Of a stretch of 64,000 nt of DNA, positions 20,495-30,172 are shown in pieces (within the stretch, counting starts at the first letter, position 1; the number at the start of each line of letters is the position of its first letter). The position numbers and the translations under genes were made by a program. The notes below the pieces were generated by a model. The model searched no databases. It saw nothing but the letters and a program-made list of their open reading frames with translations, and was not told the origin of the DNA. Source of the stretch: Traorella massiliensis. Its GTDB lineage: Bacteria > Bacillota_I > Bacilli_A > Erysipelotrichales > Erysipelotrichaceae. The stretch lies in assembly GCF_900104665.1 (NCBI RefSeq), contig NZ_LT629969.1:901716-965715 (forward strand), given 5' to 3'.

Positions 20495-21456
20495 TAAAAG
20501 TAAGTGTCATCGTCCCTGTATATAATGTAGAAAAGTATTTGCGTAAATGCTTAGATTCTTTAGTTAATCAAACATTGAATGATATTGAAATAATCATAGT
20601 AAATGATGGTACTAAAGATCACTCTGATATCATTATTGAAGAATATAGTAATAAATATCGTCAAATCAAAGCTTTTAAAAAAGAAAATGGTGGTCTTAGC
20701 AGTGCCCGTAATTTTGGTATTGAACATGCACAAGGCGAGTATATTGCTTTTGTTGATTCAGATGATTGGGTTGAGTCTGAGATGTATGAAAAGATGTATC
20801 TAAAAGCAAAAGAGCATGATTTTGATTTAGTCATGTGTGATTTTAAAGAAATCCATGAAAATGAAATGAAAGTTTATACATGTCATTTAGATCATGATTT
20901 ATTCGCATTGGAGGATATTCAAAAACATATGATTGATTACTATCCTTCAGCATGGAATAAACTGTATAAACGGAGTTTATTCGATGAGTTTAGATTTAAA
21001 GAAGGTGTGTGGTTTGAAGATGTTGAATTGGGTTACCGCTTGCTTCCTTATGTTCATTCTATAGGTGTTGTAAATCAGCCTTTTTATAATTATTTGATTC
21101 GTAAGGGTTCTATTACTTCTACTGTAGATCCAAGAATTTATCATTATATTGATAATTGGAATGGAATTCTTGATTTTTATAAGCTTCATCATCTTTATGA
21201 TCAATATAAAGATGAGCTTGAATATAGTTATATTCGATATTTATTAGCAACTTTCGTTAAAACAGCTGCAAAATATGATAAGAAAGAATATGAAAGTGCT
21301 GTTAAGAAGGCCATTGATCAAGTAAATCAGCATTTTCCAGATTATAAAAAGAATAAGTATTTGAAGAACAATAACTTAAAAAATATTTATTTAAGAAATT
21401 TTTCTCCATTTATAGGGAATATTGTTTATATACTTTATAAGCTTTTCATTAAATAA
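20491..21456 (+). CDS. GT2 glycosyltransferase
   Basis: 321 residues. KVSVIVPVYNVEKYLRKCLDSLVNQTLNDIEIIIVNDGTKDHS and GGLSSARNFGIEHAQGEYIAFVDSDDW (DSD metal motif) define a GT-A GT2 enzyme. It resembles the GT2 at 18351 in layout (YPSAWNKLYKRSLF; YHYIDN), so the pair may derive from a duplication. GAGGGGGGAAAG lies ahead of the ATG. Sugar specificity unknown. Confidence 0.83.
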   Translation: MIKVSVIVPVYNVEKYLRKCLDSLVNQTLNDIEIIIVNDGTKDHSDIIIEEYSNKYRQIKAFKKENGGLSSARNFGIEHAQGEYIAFVDSDDWVESEMYEKMYLKAKEHDFDLVMCDFKEIHENEMKVYTCHLDHDLFALEDIQKHMIDYYPSAWNKLYKRSLFDEFRFKEGVWFEDVELGYRLLPYVHSIGVVNQPFYNYLIRKGSITSTVDPRIYHYIDNWNGILDFYKLHHLYDQYKDELEYSYIRYLLATFVKTAAKYDKKEYESAVKKAIDQVNQHFPDYKKNKYLKNNNLKNIYLRNFSPFIGNIVYILYKLFIK

Positions 21457-21485
21457 ATGACAAAGTATATATTTTTTGCTATAAT
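21457..21485 (+). promoter_or_regulatory. Promoter ahead of the ABC exporter genes
   Basis: ATGACA (21457-21462) and TATAAT (21480-21485) with a 17-bp spacer make a near-consensus sigma-A promoter directly after the GT2 stop codon. It could drive the exporter and following genes independently of the upstream GT genes. Confidence 0.65.
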
Positions 21486-21508
21486 TCTATCTGAGTTAGA
21501 GGGAGTAA

Positions 21509-22633
21509 ATGATGCAGAATATTGAAAATGCAATTGAAATAAGAAATTTATATAAAAATTTTAAGGTAGTTTATGATAAACCACAAACATTAAAAGAAAG
21601 ACTCATTTCTATTGGAAATAGAAATAAAATTGAAAGAAGAGAAATTTTAAAAGATATTACATTAGATATCAAAAAGGGTGAAACAGTTGCGTTAATAGGC
21701 ACAAATGGGAGTGGTAAATCTACATTGTTAAAGCTTATGACAAAAATCCTTTATCCAAATAAAGGAACTTTAGAAACAAATGGTAAACTCACTTCTCTTT
21801 TAGAATTGGGAGCAGGTTTTCATCAGGATTTTACAGGAAGAGAAAATATATATTTTAATGCTTCCATCTTTGGGTTGACTAGAGCTGAAATTGATGAGAG
21901 AATTGATGATATCATAGAATTTTCAGAATTGGGAGATTTTATTGATAATCCAGTACGTACCTATTCTTCTGGGATGTATATGCGTTTAGCTTTTTCAGTT
22001 GCTATCAATGTTGATGCTGAAATACTTTTGATAGATGAAATTCTTGGCGTAGGGGATCAACATTTTCAGGAGAAATGTTATAAGAGACTAGAAGAGTTAA
22101 GAGATAGCGATAAAACAGTTGTTATTGTTTCTCATAGTTTAGAAGTAGTCAAAAAGCTTTGTAATAGAGCAATTTGGATTTATAAAGGAAAAATAAAGAT
22201 GGATGGCGAACCACAAGATGTAATTGATTCATATTTAGATCAGATAACAACTGATTATAGTATAGATACGATTGATAAAAATGATAATTATGAAGGCTAT
22301 ATCAATGTTGATTCACCAGTTTCTTTTTCTAGAATAAGCAGGAATTCTATTTTAGATGCTTTCGGATGGGAACTTAGTGAATGTTTTGATTCGCAAATTA
22401 GAATATTTATCGACGGAAAAGAAATTCATGATATTGTAAGGGCTCGTCGAATGGATGTGATTAATTATTATGAAAATCAATTTGGTGGATTAGCTAGAAA
22501 CCCGCAGCCTGGTTGGGGTGTTAAAATAGATATTTCTGATTTGCGAGAAGGGGCTCATGAATTTTGTGCAATTGTATTTGATAATAAGGGAAAGGAACTC
22601 TCCAGAAAAGAAATAACATTCTATGTGGAGTAA
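21509..22633 (+). CDS. Polysaccharide ABC exporter ATP-binding protein (Wzt/RgpD/GacE-like)
   Basis: 374 residues. Walker A GTNGSGKST, signature YSSGMYMRLAFSVA, Walker B ILLIDEILGVGD and the H-loop SHSLE define the Wzt/TagH group of polysaccharide exporters. After about residue 250 a separate C-terminal domain of about 120 residues follows; its place matches the cargo-recognition domain of some Wzt proteins, but I do not recognise its fold. With the permease that follows it should export a lipid-linked glycan from the cytoplasm to the outer leaflet. Confidence 0.87.
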   Translation: MMQNIENAIEIRNLYKNFKVVYDKPQTLKERLISIGNRNKIERREILKDITLDIKKGETVALIGTNGSGKSTLLKLMTKILYPNKGTLETNGKLTSLLELGAGFHQDFTGRENIYFNASIFGLTRAEIDERIDDIIEFSELGDFIDNPVRTYSSGMYMRLAFSVAINVDAEILLIDEILGVGDQHFQEKCYKRLEELRDSDKTVVIVSHSLEVVKKLCNRAIWIYKGKIKMDGEPQDVIDSYLDQITTDYSIDTIDKNDNYEGYINVDSPVSFSRISRNSILDAFGWELSECFDSQIRIFIDGKEIHDIVRARRMDVINYYENQFGGLARNPQPGWGVKIDISDLREGAHEFCAIVFDNKGKELSRKEITFYVE

Positions 22634-22645
22634 TAGGTGACATAT

Positions 22646-23431
22646 ATGACTTTGTTTAAAAATCTTTATACATATAGAGAGTTGTTAAAAACAAATATAA
22701 AAAAAGAGATCCGTGGAAAATATAAAGGCTCCTTTCTAGGAGTTTTATGGTCCTTTATAAATCCTTTACTTACTACTTTGGTTTATGCAATTGTATTTCC
22801 ATATTTATTAAGAGGCGGAGATATTGATAATTATCTTATTTATTTGATTGTAACCATTATTCCATGGAATTTCTTTACTGTTGTTATATCGCAAGGAGGA
22901 TCTTGTGTAAGAAATGAAGCAGGAATTATAAAAAAAGTATATTTTCCTAGAGAAATACTTCCTATATCAGTAGTGATAAGCGGGTTAATCAATTTTTTAA
23001 TTTCTTGTGTAATAATAGTTGCGTTTTTAATTGGAAGTGGTGTGGGATTAAGTATGTATTTTTTATTGCTTCCTATTGTAGCCATCGTTCAGACATTATT
23101 TTCATTAGGATTAGTTTTTATTATTTCTTCAATAAATGTATATATAAAAGATATCGAATATATTGTTAATTTTATTGTTCAGATGCTGTTTTACGGAACT
23201 CCTATTCTTTATGGTCTTGATACCATTAAAGGTGCACCAGTATGGATTGTAAGTTTAGTTCAGCTTAATCCACTAACAACTATTATGAATTCTTATAGAG
23301 ATATTTTGTATTATAAAAGAATGTTTAATATCCCAGCTTTAAGTATAATTCTTATTATTAGTGTTATATTATTGATTGTAGGTTATTTTATATTTAAGAA
23401 ACTTGAAAAAGGTTTTGTTGAAGAACTATAA
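22646..23431 (+). CDS. Polysaccharide ABC exporter permease (Wzm/RgpC/GacD-like)
   Basis: 261 residues with six hydrophobic segments. LLKTNIKKEIRGKYKGSFLGVLWSFINPLLTTLVYAIVF is the conserved N-terminus of ABC-2 polysaccharide permeases. It forms the membrane channel with the ATPase encoded 12 bases upstream. Two starts are possible, GTG 22637 and ATG 22646; each has a plausible ribosome site and the choice changes only three residues. Confidence 0.87.
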   Translation: MTLFKNLYTYRELLKTNIKKEIRGKYKGSFLGVLWSFINPLLTTLVYAIVFPYLLRGGDIDNYLIYLIVTIIPWNFFTVVISQGGSCVRNEAGIIKKVYFPREILPISVVISGLINFLISCVIIVAFLIGSGVGLSMYFLLLPIVAIVQTLFSLGLVFIISSINVYIKDIEYIVNFIVQMLFYGTPILYGLDTIKGAPVWIVSLVQLNPLTTIMNSYRDILYYKRMFNIPALSIILIISVILLIVGYFIFKKLEKGFVEEL

Positions 23432-23448
23432 AAGGAGTTAATTCAAAT

Positions 23449-25158
23449 ATGAAATTAGATATAGTATTTGTAACATTCAATTCAGAAAAATGGATTGACA
23501 ACTGTTTAAAAAGTATATTAAATTCGGATTATGATTTATCAAATATTTCTTTGTTATTTTGTGATAATCATTCTTCCGATAATACGTTAAAAATATTATC
23601 TAATTATAAAGATAATTATGAAAATAAATTTAATCAATTTGAAATTGTTGAATCTATGTCTAATCTTGGATTTGGAAGAGGCAACAATAAAGCTGCTAAA
23701 CTTGGAAACTCTGAATACATATTGTTTTTAAATATCGACACTGAAGTTGATCAAGATACTTTTAAAAAATTAAGTGAAGAATTGAATAAATGCGATCAGA
23801 ATATAGGTGCTTGGGAACTGAGGCAAAAGCCATATGAACATCCTAAATATTATGATCCTATTACTGGAATTACAAGTTGGGCAAGTGGAGCTTGTCTTGT
23901 TATAAAAAGAGAGATATTTGAAAAAATTCATGGATTTGATCCTTTGATTTTTATGTATGCAGAAGATGTGGAAATAAGTTGGAATATTAGAAAAAGAGGT
24001 TATAAGATAAAATATTTACCTCATGTTTCTATTACTCACTATTCGTATAAAAATCCGAATGAATTTAAAAAAACACAATATATTTATAGTTTGATCAATA
24101 ATCTATATCTAAGGTATAAATATGGGAATATAAAAAATATGATTAAAGGAAATCTTTTAGTAATTAAGAGATGTTTAAAAAATTATTTAAGCCCAATTGT
24201 ATCAGTTGAAGAGGATAAGGAAATAAGAAAAATTATTTTTAAGGAATATATAAAAGTTCAATTTAAGGGTATTGTTGCTGTAATGAAAAATATATTTTCT
24301 CATCGCAGCTCGGCTTTTAAGCCTAAATTCATTTTAGGTTTTGATTACGAAAAATCAAAATTAGATCCTTTTTATAATGTAAATGATTTGGTAAATGATG
24401 GACCGCTTGTAAGTATTATAGTTAGAACCTGTAATCGTCCCAAAATGTTAAGAGAGGCATTGATTAGCATTAGAAATCAATATTACAAAAATATTGAAAT
24501 TATTGTTGTTGAAGATGGACCAGAGATGGCAAAGAAAATGATTGAAAATGAATTTTCTGATTTAAATATTCATTATTATTGCATGGGAACAAATCAAGGA
24601 AGATCAGTTGCAGGAAATCTTGGATTAGAAAAAGCTAATGGAGAATATCTAAACTTTTTGGATGATGATGATTTATTTTATCCTGATCATGTATCTGTTT
24701 TAGTGAAAGAACTACTAGAACAGAAAAGTATGATTGCTTATACAACTGCTTTTGAAGCTGCAACCGATGTGTATTCTAGAGATCCTTATAGGTATTCGGT
24801 GAAAAATGTTGATGTTGTACATAGTGGGAAATTTAGTAGAATGAAACTATTTTCTAAGAATATTACACCTATTCAAGCAGTGATGTTTCATAAAGATGTA
24901 TATAAAAAATGTGGTGGATTTGATACCACAATAGATGCTTTAGAGGATTGGGATTTATGGCTGCGTTTTGCGTTGGAATATGATTGGAAATATATAGAAA
25001 AAACGACTTCTTTATATAGAGTTCCTTGCAAGAGAGAAGATAATTTAGCAAGAGATCAATTTTTAGTTTCTACTTTAGATTATGTTGTAAATAAATATAG
25101 TAATAAAGAAATTAAAATGACAGTAAAAGATATTTATAATTTGAAAAATGGTTATTAA
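23449..25158 (+). CDS. Two-domain GT2 glycosyltransferase
   Basis: 569 residues with two GT-A domains. Domain 1 (about 1-250): DIVFVTFNSEKWIDNCLKSIL, NLGFGRGNNKAAKLG, LNIDTEV, WASGACLVIKREIFEKI and FMYAEDVE, typical of rhamnosyltransferase-like GT2. Domain 2 (about 310-569): VSIIVRTCNRPKMLREALISIRNQ, LEKANGEYLNFLDDDDLFY, and ALEDWDLWLRFAL. Two active sites in one chain suggest alternate addition of sugars, as proposed for large enzymes of rhamnan clusters. It lies directly after the ABC exporter. Confidence 0.82.
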   Translation: MKLDIVFVTFNSEKWIDNCLKSILNSDYDLSNISLLFCDNHSSDNTLKILSNYKDNYENKFNQFEIVESMSNLGFGRGNNKAAKLGNSEYILFLNIDTEVDQDTFKKLSEELNKCDQNIGAWELRQKPYEHPKYYDPITGITSWASGACLVIKREIFEKIHGFDPLIFMYAEDVEISWNIRKRGYKIKYLPHVSITHYSYKNPNEFKKTQYIYSLINNLYLRYKYGNIKNMIKGNLLVIKRCLKNYLSPIVSVEEDKEIRKIIFKEYIKVQFKGIVAVMKNIFSHRSSAFKPKFILGFDYEKSKLDPFYNVNDLVNDGPLVSIIVRTCNRPKMLREALISIRNQYYKNIEIIVVEDGPEMAKKMIENEFSDLNIHYYCMGTNQGRSVAGNLGLEKANGEYLNFLDDDDLFYPDHVSVLVKELLEQKSMIAYTTAFEAATDVYSRDPYRYSVKNVDVVHSGKFSRMKLFSKNITPIQAVMFHKDVYKKCGGFDTTIDALEDWDLWLRFALEYDWKYIEKTTSLYRVPCKREDNLARDQFLVSTLDYVVNKYSNKEIKMTVKDIYNLKNGY

Positions 25159-25179
25159 CACTTAAGAAAGGGATATTGT

Positions 25180-27024
25180 ATGGGAATTTTATATTTATTT
25201 AGTTGCTTAATATTAATTATTAGTTTTATTTTGATTAGAAAAAAAGAAAAGACAGCAGATTTTTTAGTTTGGTTTTCTATCACCTTAGTTTTGAAATTGT
25301 GTTATAACAGTTTTATTTGTTATATATTTGACTTATTTCATATACCAATCGAATTAATCTATTTAATGTTATTAAATCTAGCAATATCTGGAATTATGAT
25401 TTTTCATATCAAAAATAAAGGAATTCAAAAATATGAATTTAATAAACAATCCTTTATTGTTTGTAGTATTTTGCTAATTGCTGTATTAAGCATATCCTTA
25501 GTAAGATTTAACTTTTTCAACAATATTTCTTATGAAACAACAGATCCGGCTCTTCATTATAGCATGGCATTTGATTTTTACAAATCGAATAGTCTTTTAA
25601 CAGAAAATACATTGTTTCCTTCTTTTGGGGATTTTGAAGGAACAATGATTATTTCTTATGTAAATATAGGACTCTTATTTAAATCTATGACAGGAATCAT
25701 TCCTGAAATGTATTATTACAAATTATTTACTTTTTTTGATGCATTGATGTTTGCTGTATCTTGTTTATCATTTATCAGTTCTATTTCTTTTATAATGAAA
25801 GAAAAGCATAAGCTAACGTTCTTTATTTTAATTGTTGCATTCTTTTATATCTTTGGATATCCGCTAAATAATATGCTTTTTGGTTTCTTTTATTTGGGTA
25901 TCACCATAATGGTAATTAATACGATAATAACTGTAATTGAACAATATAAAGATGAAGAATTAAATAAATATGATGAGCTCATTTTTCTCATTATATTGTT
26001 TTTATTAAATTTCTCTGTATTTTTTGGGTATTATTTATTTGTTCCAGTTGTTTATGCCTCAGAATTTATATATTTCTTTATCGAAAATGTGTATTCTGAT
26101 AAAAAGCTATATCTTAAAAACATTTTTGAAAAACGATATGTTCTTATGAATTGTATCTGTTTATTTTTACCTTTTATTTTAGGTTTCATATTCTTTTTAT
26201 TTCCTTCATCTGGCGGCGAAACAGGAAGTGCCATATCACCTTTTGCTAATGAAGGTTATATTTATCGAGACTTATATTCGAATTTTATTATTTTTATACC
26301 TTTTATTTTATACCAAATTTATTCAAATATAAAAAGTAAGAAATATGATTTTTCTATAATATTTTTTATAATTCAAGCAATATTTACATTAGGTATATTT
26401 ATTTTTGTACTTAAAGGAATGGCTGCAACATATTATTTTTATAAAAATTATTTTGTATTATCATTATTATGTTTTTATATATTTTTAAACACAATAAATA
26501 GTTTAGTTGCTGATAAAAATATTGCATTTATAAATTGTTGTGGTATAACAATTGTTTTACTGTTTTCGGCTTTTATCTTGAATCTTGAAAATAAATTATA
26601 CAATATAAATATTCTGATAAATCCTACTCCAAAGATTACAAGCTACTTTGATATTTACGCAAATAATAGAAATTATTTGATCAATTCTCCTATTCTTGAT
26701 GAGAAAGATATACAAACAATTATTTATTATGAGAATAATAAAGAAAAATTACCATTATACAATGACGCAATACCTGTCATTGGATCTACTCAAATGCGTA
26801 TGTGGTTTTATTGCCTTACTTTAGATAATCCTAATTTTAATAGTCAAGGGATTTATAATGAATTTAATGAGGAATCGTTTACTTTTGAAGAATTTAAGGG
26901 AAGTAATTATGAGCATTTTATAAGTCTTTATTCATTTGAAGAATTAGGTATTGATAGAAATGATTTATCTGAATTTGAGATAATTTTTGAAAATAGTTCA
27001 TCTTTTATATTAAAGAGAAAGTAA
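25180..27024 (+). CDS. Large polytopic membrane protein, possible GT-C glycosyltransferase
   Basis: 614 residues, at least 11 hydrophobic helices, followed by a soluble C-terminal tail of about 130 residues. The first large loop (SYETTDPALHYSMAFDFYKSN) has acidic and aromatic residues where GT-C enzymes that use lipid-phosphate sugars carry their catalytic Asp. Its place next to a lipid-phosphate-sugar synthase pair supports a role adding side groups on the outer face, as GacL does; a Wzy-like polymerase is the alternative. The assignment is by position and topology only. Very AT-rich coding sequence. Confidence 0.5.
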   Translation: MGILYLFSCLILIISFILIRKKEKTADFLVWFSITLVLKLCYNSFICYIFDLFHIPIELIYLMLLNLAISGIMIFHIKNKGIQKYEFNKQSFIVCSILLIAVLSISLVRFNFFNNISYETTDPALHYSMAFDFYKSNSLLTENTLFPSFGDFEGTMIISYVNIGLLFKSMTGIIPEMYYYKLFTFFDALMFAVSCLSFISSISFIMKEKHKLTFFILIVAFFYIFGYPLNNMLFGFFYLGITIMVINTIITVIEQYKDEELNKYDELIFLIILFLLNFSVFFGYYLFVPVVYASEFIYFFIENVYSDKKLYLKNIFEKRYVLMNCICLFLPFILGFIFFLFPSSGGETGSAISPFANEGYIYRDLYSNFIIFIPFILYQIYSNIKSKKYDFSIIFFIIQAIFTLGIFIFVLKGMAATYYFYKNYFVLSLLCFYIFLNTINSLVADKNIAFINCCGITIVLLFSAFILNLENKLYNINILINPTPKITSYFDIYANNRNYLINSPILDEKDIQTIIYYENNKEKLPLYNDAIPVIGSTQMRMWFYCLTLDNPNFNSQGIYNEFNEESFTFEEFKGSNYEHFISLYSFEELGIDRNDLSEFEIIFENSSSFILKRK

Positions 27025-27036
27025 TTAGCAAATTTA

Positions 27037-27066
27037 TTGAATTATTATGTGAACCTGTAATAATAT
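27037..27066 (+). promoter_or_regulatory. Candidate promoter ahead of the GacI-like gene
   Basis: TTGAAT (27037-27042) and TAATAT (27061-27066) are 18 bp apart in the short gap between genes. Confidence 0.4.
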
Positions 27067-27086
27067 TTATTTGAGAGGAAATGTTT

Positions 27087-27809
27087 ATGAGAATATTATT
27101 GATTATACCAGCCTATAATGAAGAGAAGAATATTTTATCTGTTTATCGTTCAATTGTTAAATACAATGAAGAACATCAAACAAATTATGATGTTATAGTG
27201 ATAAATGATTGTTCAAAAGATTCAACTTCAGAAATTTTAAATATGAATAATATACCTCATATTGATTTAATACATAACCTTGGAATTGGTGGGGCTGTTC
27301 AGACAGGGTATAAATATGCTTTAGCGCATGGATATGATATAGCTGTTCAATATGATGGAGATGGCCAGCATGATATTAATTATGTAAAAAATATCATTCT
27401 TCCAATTTGTGATGGAAAAGCTGACTTTGTGATTGGTTCAAGATTTATTGATGATAAAACTAGTTCATTTAAATCATCTATTTTTCGCAGAGCTGGTATC
27501 ACTCTGATTTCTGTTCTAATCAAACTTGTTACAGGTAAGACTGTTAAAGATACTACTTCAGGTTTTAGAGCTGTAAATAAAACAATCATTCAATTGTTTT
27601 CAGAATCATATCCAGTAGAGTATCCTGAACCAATTACAACTACAGAACTATTAAGAAAGAATTTTATTTTAGAAGAAGTTCCAGTTGCGATGCATGAAAG
27701 AACAGGCGGGAAGTCTTCTATAACACCTTTCAAATCTTTTTATTACATGATTAATGTAATTCTTAATATTTTAGTGGTTCGTTTTAGGAGGTATCCACAT
27801 GCCAGATAA
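27087..27809 (+). CDS. DPM1/GacI-like GT2 polyprenyl-phosphate sugar synthase
   Basis: 240 residues from ATG 27087, which has GAGAGG 8 bases ahead; the ATG at 27081 is too close. LLIIPAYNEEKNILSVYRSI, VINDCSKDST, NLGIGGAVQTGYKYAL, QYDGDGQHD (metal motif DGD) and VIGSRFIDD are typical of the dolichol-phosphate-mannose synthase branch. In streptococci the relative GacI makes undecaprenyl-phosphate-GlcNAc. The DUF2304 gene that follows overlaps it by 11 bases, matching the GacI-GacJ pair. Confidence 0.82.
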   Translation: MRILLIIPAYNEEKNILSVYRSIVKYNEEHQTNYDVIVINDCSKDSTSEILNMNNIPHIDLIHNLGIGGAVQTGYKYALAHGYDIAVQYDGDGQHDINYVKNIILPICDGKADFVIGSRFIDDKTSSFKSSIFRRAGITLISVLIKLVTGKTVKDTTSGFRAVNKTIIQLFSESYPVEYPEPITTTELLRKNFILEEVPVAMHERTGGKSSITPFKSFYYMINVILNILVVRFRRYPHAR

Positions 27810-28161
27810 TCTTCGTTTAGCTGTATTCTTAATTTCAATTTTATTATTTGTTGTGATATTTGTAATTTTAATTAAAGGGAGGATGCCTTTAAAATTTGCT
27901 TTAGTATGGTTGATTCCGGCTTTTCTCATTCTATTGGTTTCAGTTCTTCCAAATTGGTTGATGCATATGACTGAATTTCTTGGTTTTCAGACATTATCAA
28001 ATATGATTATAGGAATGCTTTTTGTTTTTGTTATATTTGTCTGTATTTCCCTTACTATCATTATTTCTGGTCAAAAGATAAAAATTACCTTATTGATTCA
28101 GGAACTTTCTATTTTGAAAAATAAGATTGAAGATCTTGAAAAAAAAGAAAGAGGTGAATAG
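27799..28161 (+). CDS. DUF2304 small membrane protein (GacJ-like)
   Basis: 120 residues: three hydrophobic helices and a charged C-terminal coiled coil (QELSILKNKIEDLEKKER). Size, topology and overlap with the DPM1-like gene match the DUF2304 partner that stimulates the GT2 in group A carbohydrate synthesis. GGAGG is ahead of the ATG within the upstream gene. Confidence 0.78.
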   Translation: MPDNLRLAVFLISILLFVVIFVILIKGRMPLKFALVWLIPAFLILLVSVLPNWLMHMTEFLGFQTLSNMIIGMLFVFVIFVCISLTIIISGQKIKITLLIQELSILKNKIEDLEKKERGE

Positions 28162-28162
28162 G

Positions 28163-28960
28163 ATGACAAGCCATTGTTTTGTTGTTCTTGCTTATAAAGA
28201 AAGTCAATATCTTGAAAATTGTATTCAGTCGGTTTTGAATCAAACTTATAAAAGTCATGTTGTGATAGCTACATCTACACCAAATGATTTCATTAATGAT
28301 ATGGCTAATAAGTATCAGCTTGAATTGATTGTGAATAAAAGTCAAAAAAAAGGTATCGGATATGATTTTGATTTCGCAAAAAATTGTACTGATTATGATT
28401 TAGTGACGATTGCTCATCAGGATGATCAGTATGATGGCAATTATGCAGAAGAAATAATGAAACGGTATGATCAAAAGAAAGATTCTTTGATCTTGTTTAC
28501 AGATTATTATGAAATAAGAAATCAGAAAAGGGTTTATACAAATACTAATTTAAAAATTAAAAGAATTTTATTGCTTCCTTTGAAAATAAAATGTTTATCT
28601 AAATATCGATTTATAAAGAGATGTGCATTAAGGCTTGGGTGTGCTATTTGTTGCCCAGCTGTGACTTTTGTAAATAAAAATATAAAAATGAAAAATGTTT
28701 TTTCCTGTGATATGAAATGTAATATAGACTGGTATGCTTGGGAACAGCTTTCAAATATGACTGGATCATTTTCATATATATCTAAACCTCTTATGGGGCA
28801 TCGTGTACACGAAGAATCAACGACTTCAGAGATTATAAAAGATAATCAAAGAACTGTGGAAGATTATAAAATGTTTTGTAAGTTTTGGCCTGAAGCAATA
28901 GCAAAATTATTAACAAAAATTTACGCAAATTCAGAAAAGAGCAATGAAGTAAAAGAATGA
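28163..28960 (+). CDS. GT2-like glycosyltransferase
   Basis: 265 residues from ATG 28163 (AGAGGTGAATAGG ahead), one base after the DUF2304 stop; the frame open from 28127 lies inside the previous gene. SHCFVVLAYKESQYLENCIQSVLNQTYKSHVVIATSTPN is a GT-A start, and TIAHQDDQYDGNYAEEI carries the acidic metal motif as QDD. The family has a diverged donor site, so donor is unknown. Its last four bases overlap the MerR fusion gene (ATGA). Confidence 0.72.
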   Translation: MTSHCFVVLAYKESQYLENCIQSVLNQTYKSHVVIATSTPNDFINDMANKYQLELIVNKSQKKGIGYDFDFAKNCTDYDLVTIAHQDDQYDGNYAEEIMKRYDQKKDSLILFTDYYEIRNQKRVYTNTNLKIKRILLLPLKIKCLSKYRFIKRCALRLGCAICCPAVTFVNKNIKMKNVFSCDMKCNIDWYAWEQLSNMTGSFSYISKPLMGHRVHEESTTSEIIKDNQRTVEDYKMFCKFWPEAIAKLLTKIYANSEKSNEVKE

Positions 28961-30117
28961 ATACTTACTCAACCGGAAAATTCGCAAAATTAGCGAACGT
29001 AACAGAAAGAACGATTCGCTACTATGATAAAATAGGGTTGTTGAAACCCTCTTTTGTTATGAAAAACGGATATCGCTATTATACAGATGAAGATCTTTTA
29101 AAGTTACAAAGAATTATTTCATTAAAAAATCTAGGTTTTTCTTTAGAAGAAATTTATCCGATGACCTTAAAAAATGATAAACAAAGCTTAGAAGATTCCT
29201 TGAAATTACAGATTGAACTTGTGAATAAGAAAATCCATTCATTAGAAAACCTTAAAGAAACCCTGAAAAATACTTCTAGATTAGTGAGAGAAGATCATGT
29301 AGAATGGGATAAGATTATTACACTCTTACAATTGTCTAAATATGATGAAGAAATTATCGAACAATATCGAACAAGCAAAAATTTAGATGTTCGCATTCAG
29401 CTTCATGAAAAATATTCGCATAATAAACTTGGATGGTTTAATTGGCTCTATTCACAACTTGATTTTTCACATGCTAATCGTATCTTGGAAATTGGCTGTG
29501 GTGATGGAAAACTATGGGAAAATAAAACATTGGATTTCAGAAACAGGGAAGTGTTTTTAAGTGATGCTTCGAGTGGAATGATTGAAGAAGTAAAGAAAAA
29601 ATTAGGTGATGATTTTAGCTTTATGGTTTTTGAATGTGAACAGATACCTTTTAAAAAGAATTATTTTGACATTGTGATTGCAAATCATGTCTTATTTTAT
29701 CTGAAAGATTTAAATTTAGGATTAAAAGAAATTGAACGTGTCCTAGTAGAGGGTGGTTCATTTTATTGTAGTACTTATGGAAAAAATCATATGAAAGAGA
29801 TCACTGAATTAGTTAAGGAGTTTGATTCAAGGATCGTCTTGTCTAGAAATTGTTTGTATGACCAATTTGGAATAGAAAATGGAAAAGATATCTTAAATTC
29901 TTATTTTGAGAATGTTGATTTGGTCATGTATGATGATTATCTTGAAGTCGATGATTCTGAACCTTTGATAGATTATATTATGAGCTGTCATGGGAATCAG
30001 AATGAAATTTTAAAAAATCAGTTACATCAATTTAAATTATTCTTAGATCAAAAAATTATGGAAAAAGGCCATATTCGAATCACAAAGCAGGCAGGAGTAT
30101 TTAAATGTAAGAAATGA
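28957..30117 (+). CDS. MerR-type HTH fused to a class I SAM-dependent methyltransferase
   Basis: 386 residues. Residues 1-75 are a clear MerR DNA-binding domain ([29 protein letters not shown]...[17 protein letters not shown]). A coiled-coil linker follows to about 115. From about residue 165 lies a methyltransferase: motif [14 protein letters not shown], motif [14 protein letters not shown], then [15 protein letters not shown] and [17 protein letters not shown]. The methyltransferase takes the place of an effector domain, so SAM or a glycan or nucleotide-sugar ligand may be sensed (inference). It is translationally coupled to the glycosyltransferase operon. Directly after its stop is a promoter with MerR geometry in front of rmlA. 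Confidence 0.85.
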   Translation: MNTYSTGKFAKLANVTERTIRYYDKIGLLKPSFVMKNGYRYYTDEDLLKLQRIISLKNLGFSLEEIYPMTLKNDKQSLEDSLKLQIELVNKKIHSLENLKETLKNTSRLVREDHVEWDKIITLLQLSKYDEEIIEQYRTSKNLDVRIQLHEKYSHNKLGWFNWLYSQLDFSHANRILEIGCGDGKLWENKTLDFRNREVFLSDASSGMIEEVKKKLGDDFSFMVFECEQIPFKKNYFDIVIANHVLFYLKDLNLGLKEIERVLVEGGSFYCSTYGKNHMKEITELVKEFDSRIVLSRNCLYDQFGIENGKDILNSYFENVDLVMYDDYLEVDDSEPLIDYIMSCHGNQNEILKNQLHQFKLFLDQKIMEKGHIRITKQAGVFKCKK

Positions 30118-30118
30118 C

Positions 30119-30149
30119 TTGACATTGACGTTACGTCATGGTTTATATT
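30119..30149 (+). promoter_or_regulatory. MerR-type promoter/operator controlling the rml operon
   Basis: A perfect -35 TTGACA (30119-30124) and TATATT (30144-30149) are 19 bp apart, the long spacer that MerR proteins act on. The spacer contains the palindrome TGACGT-T-ACGTCA (30126-30138) near its centre. The site starts 2 bases after the MerR-methyltransferase stop codon. Confidence 0.75.
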
Positions 30150-30172
30150 ATGGGGGTACAGGAGGAATTCTA

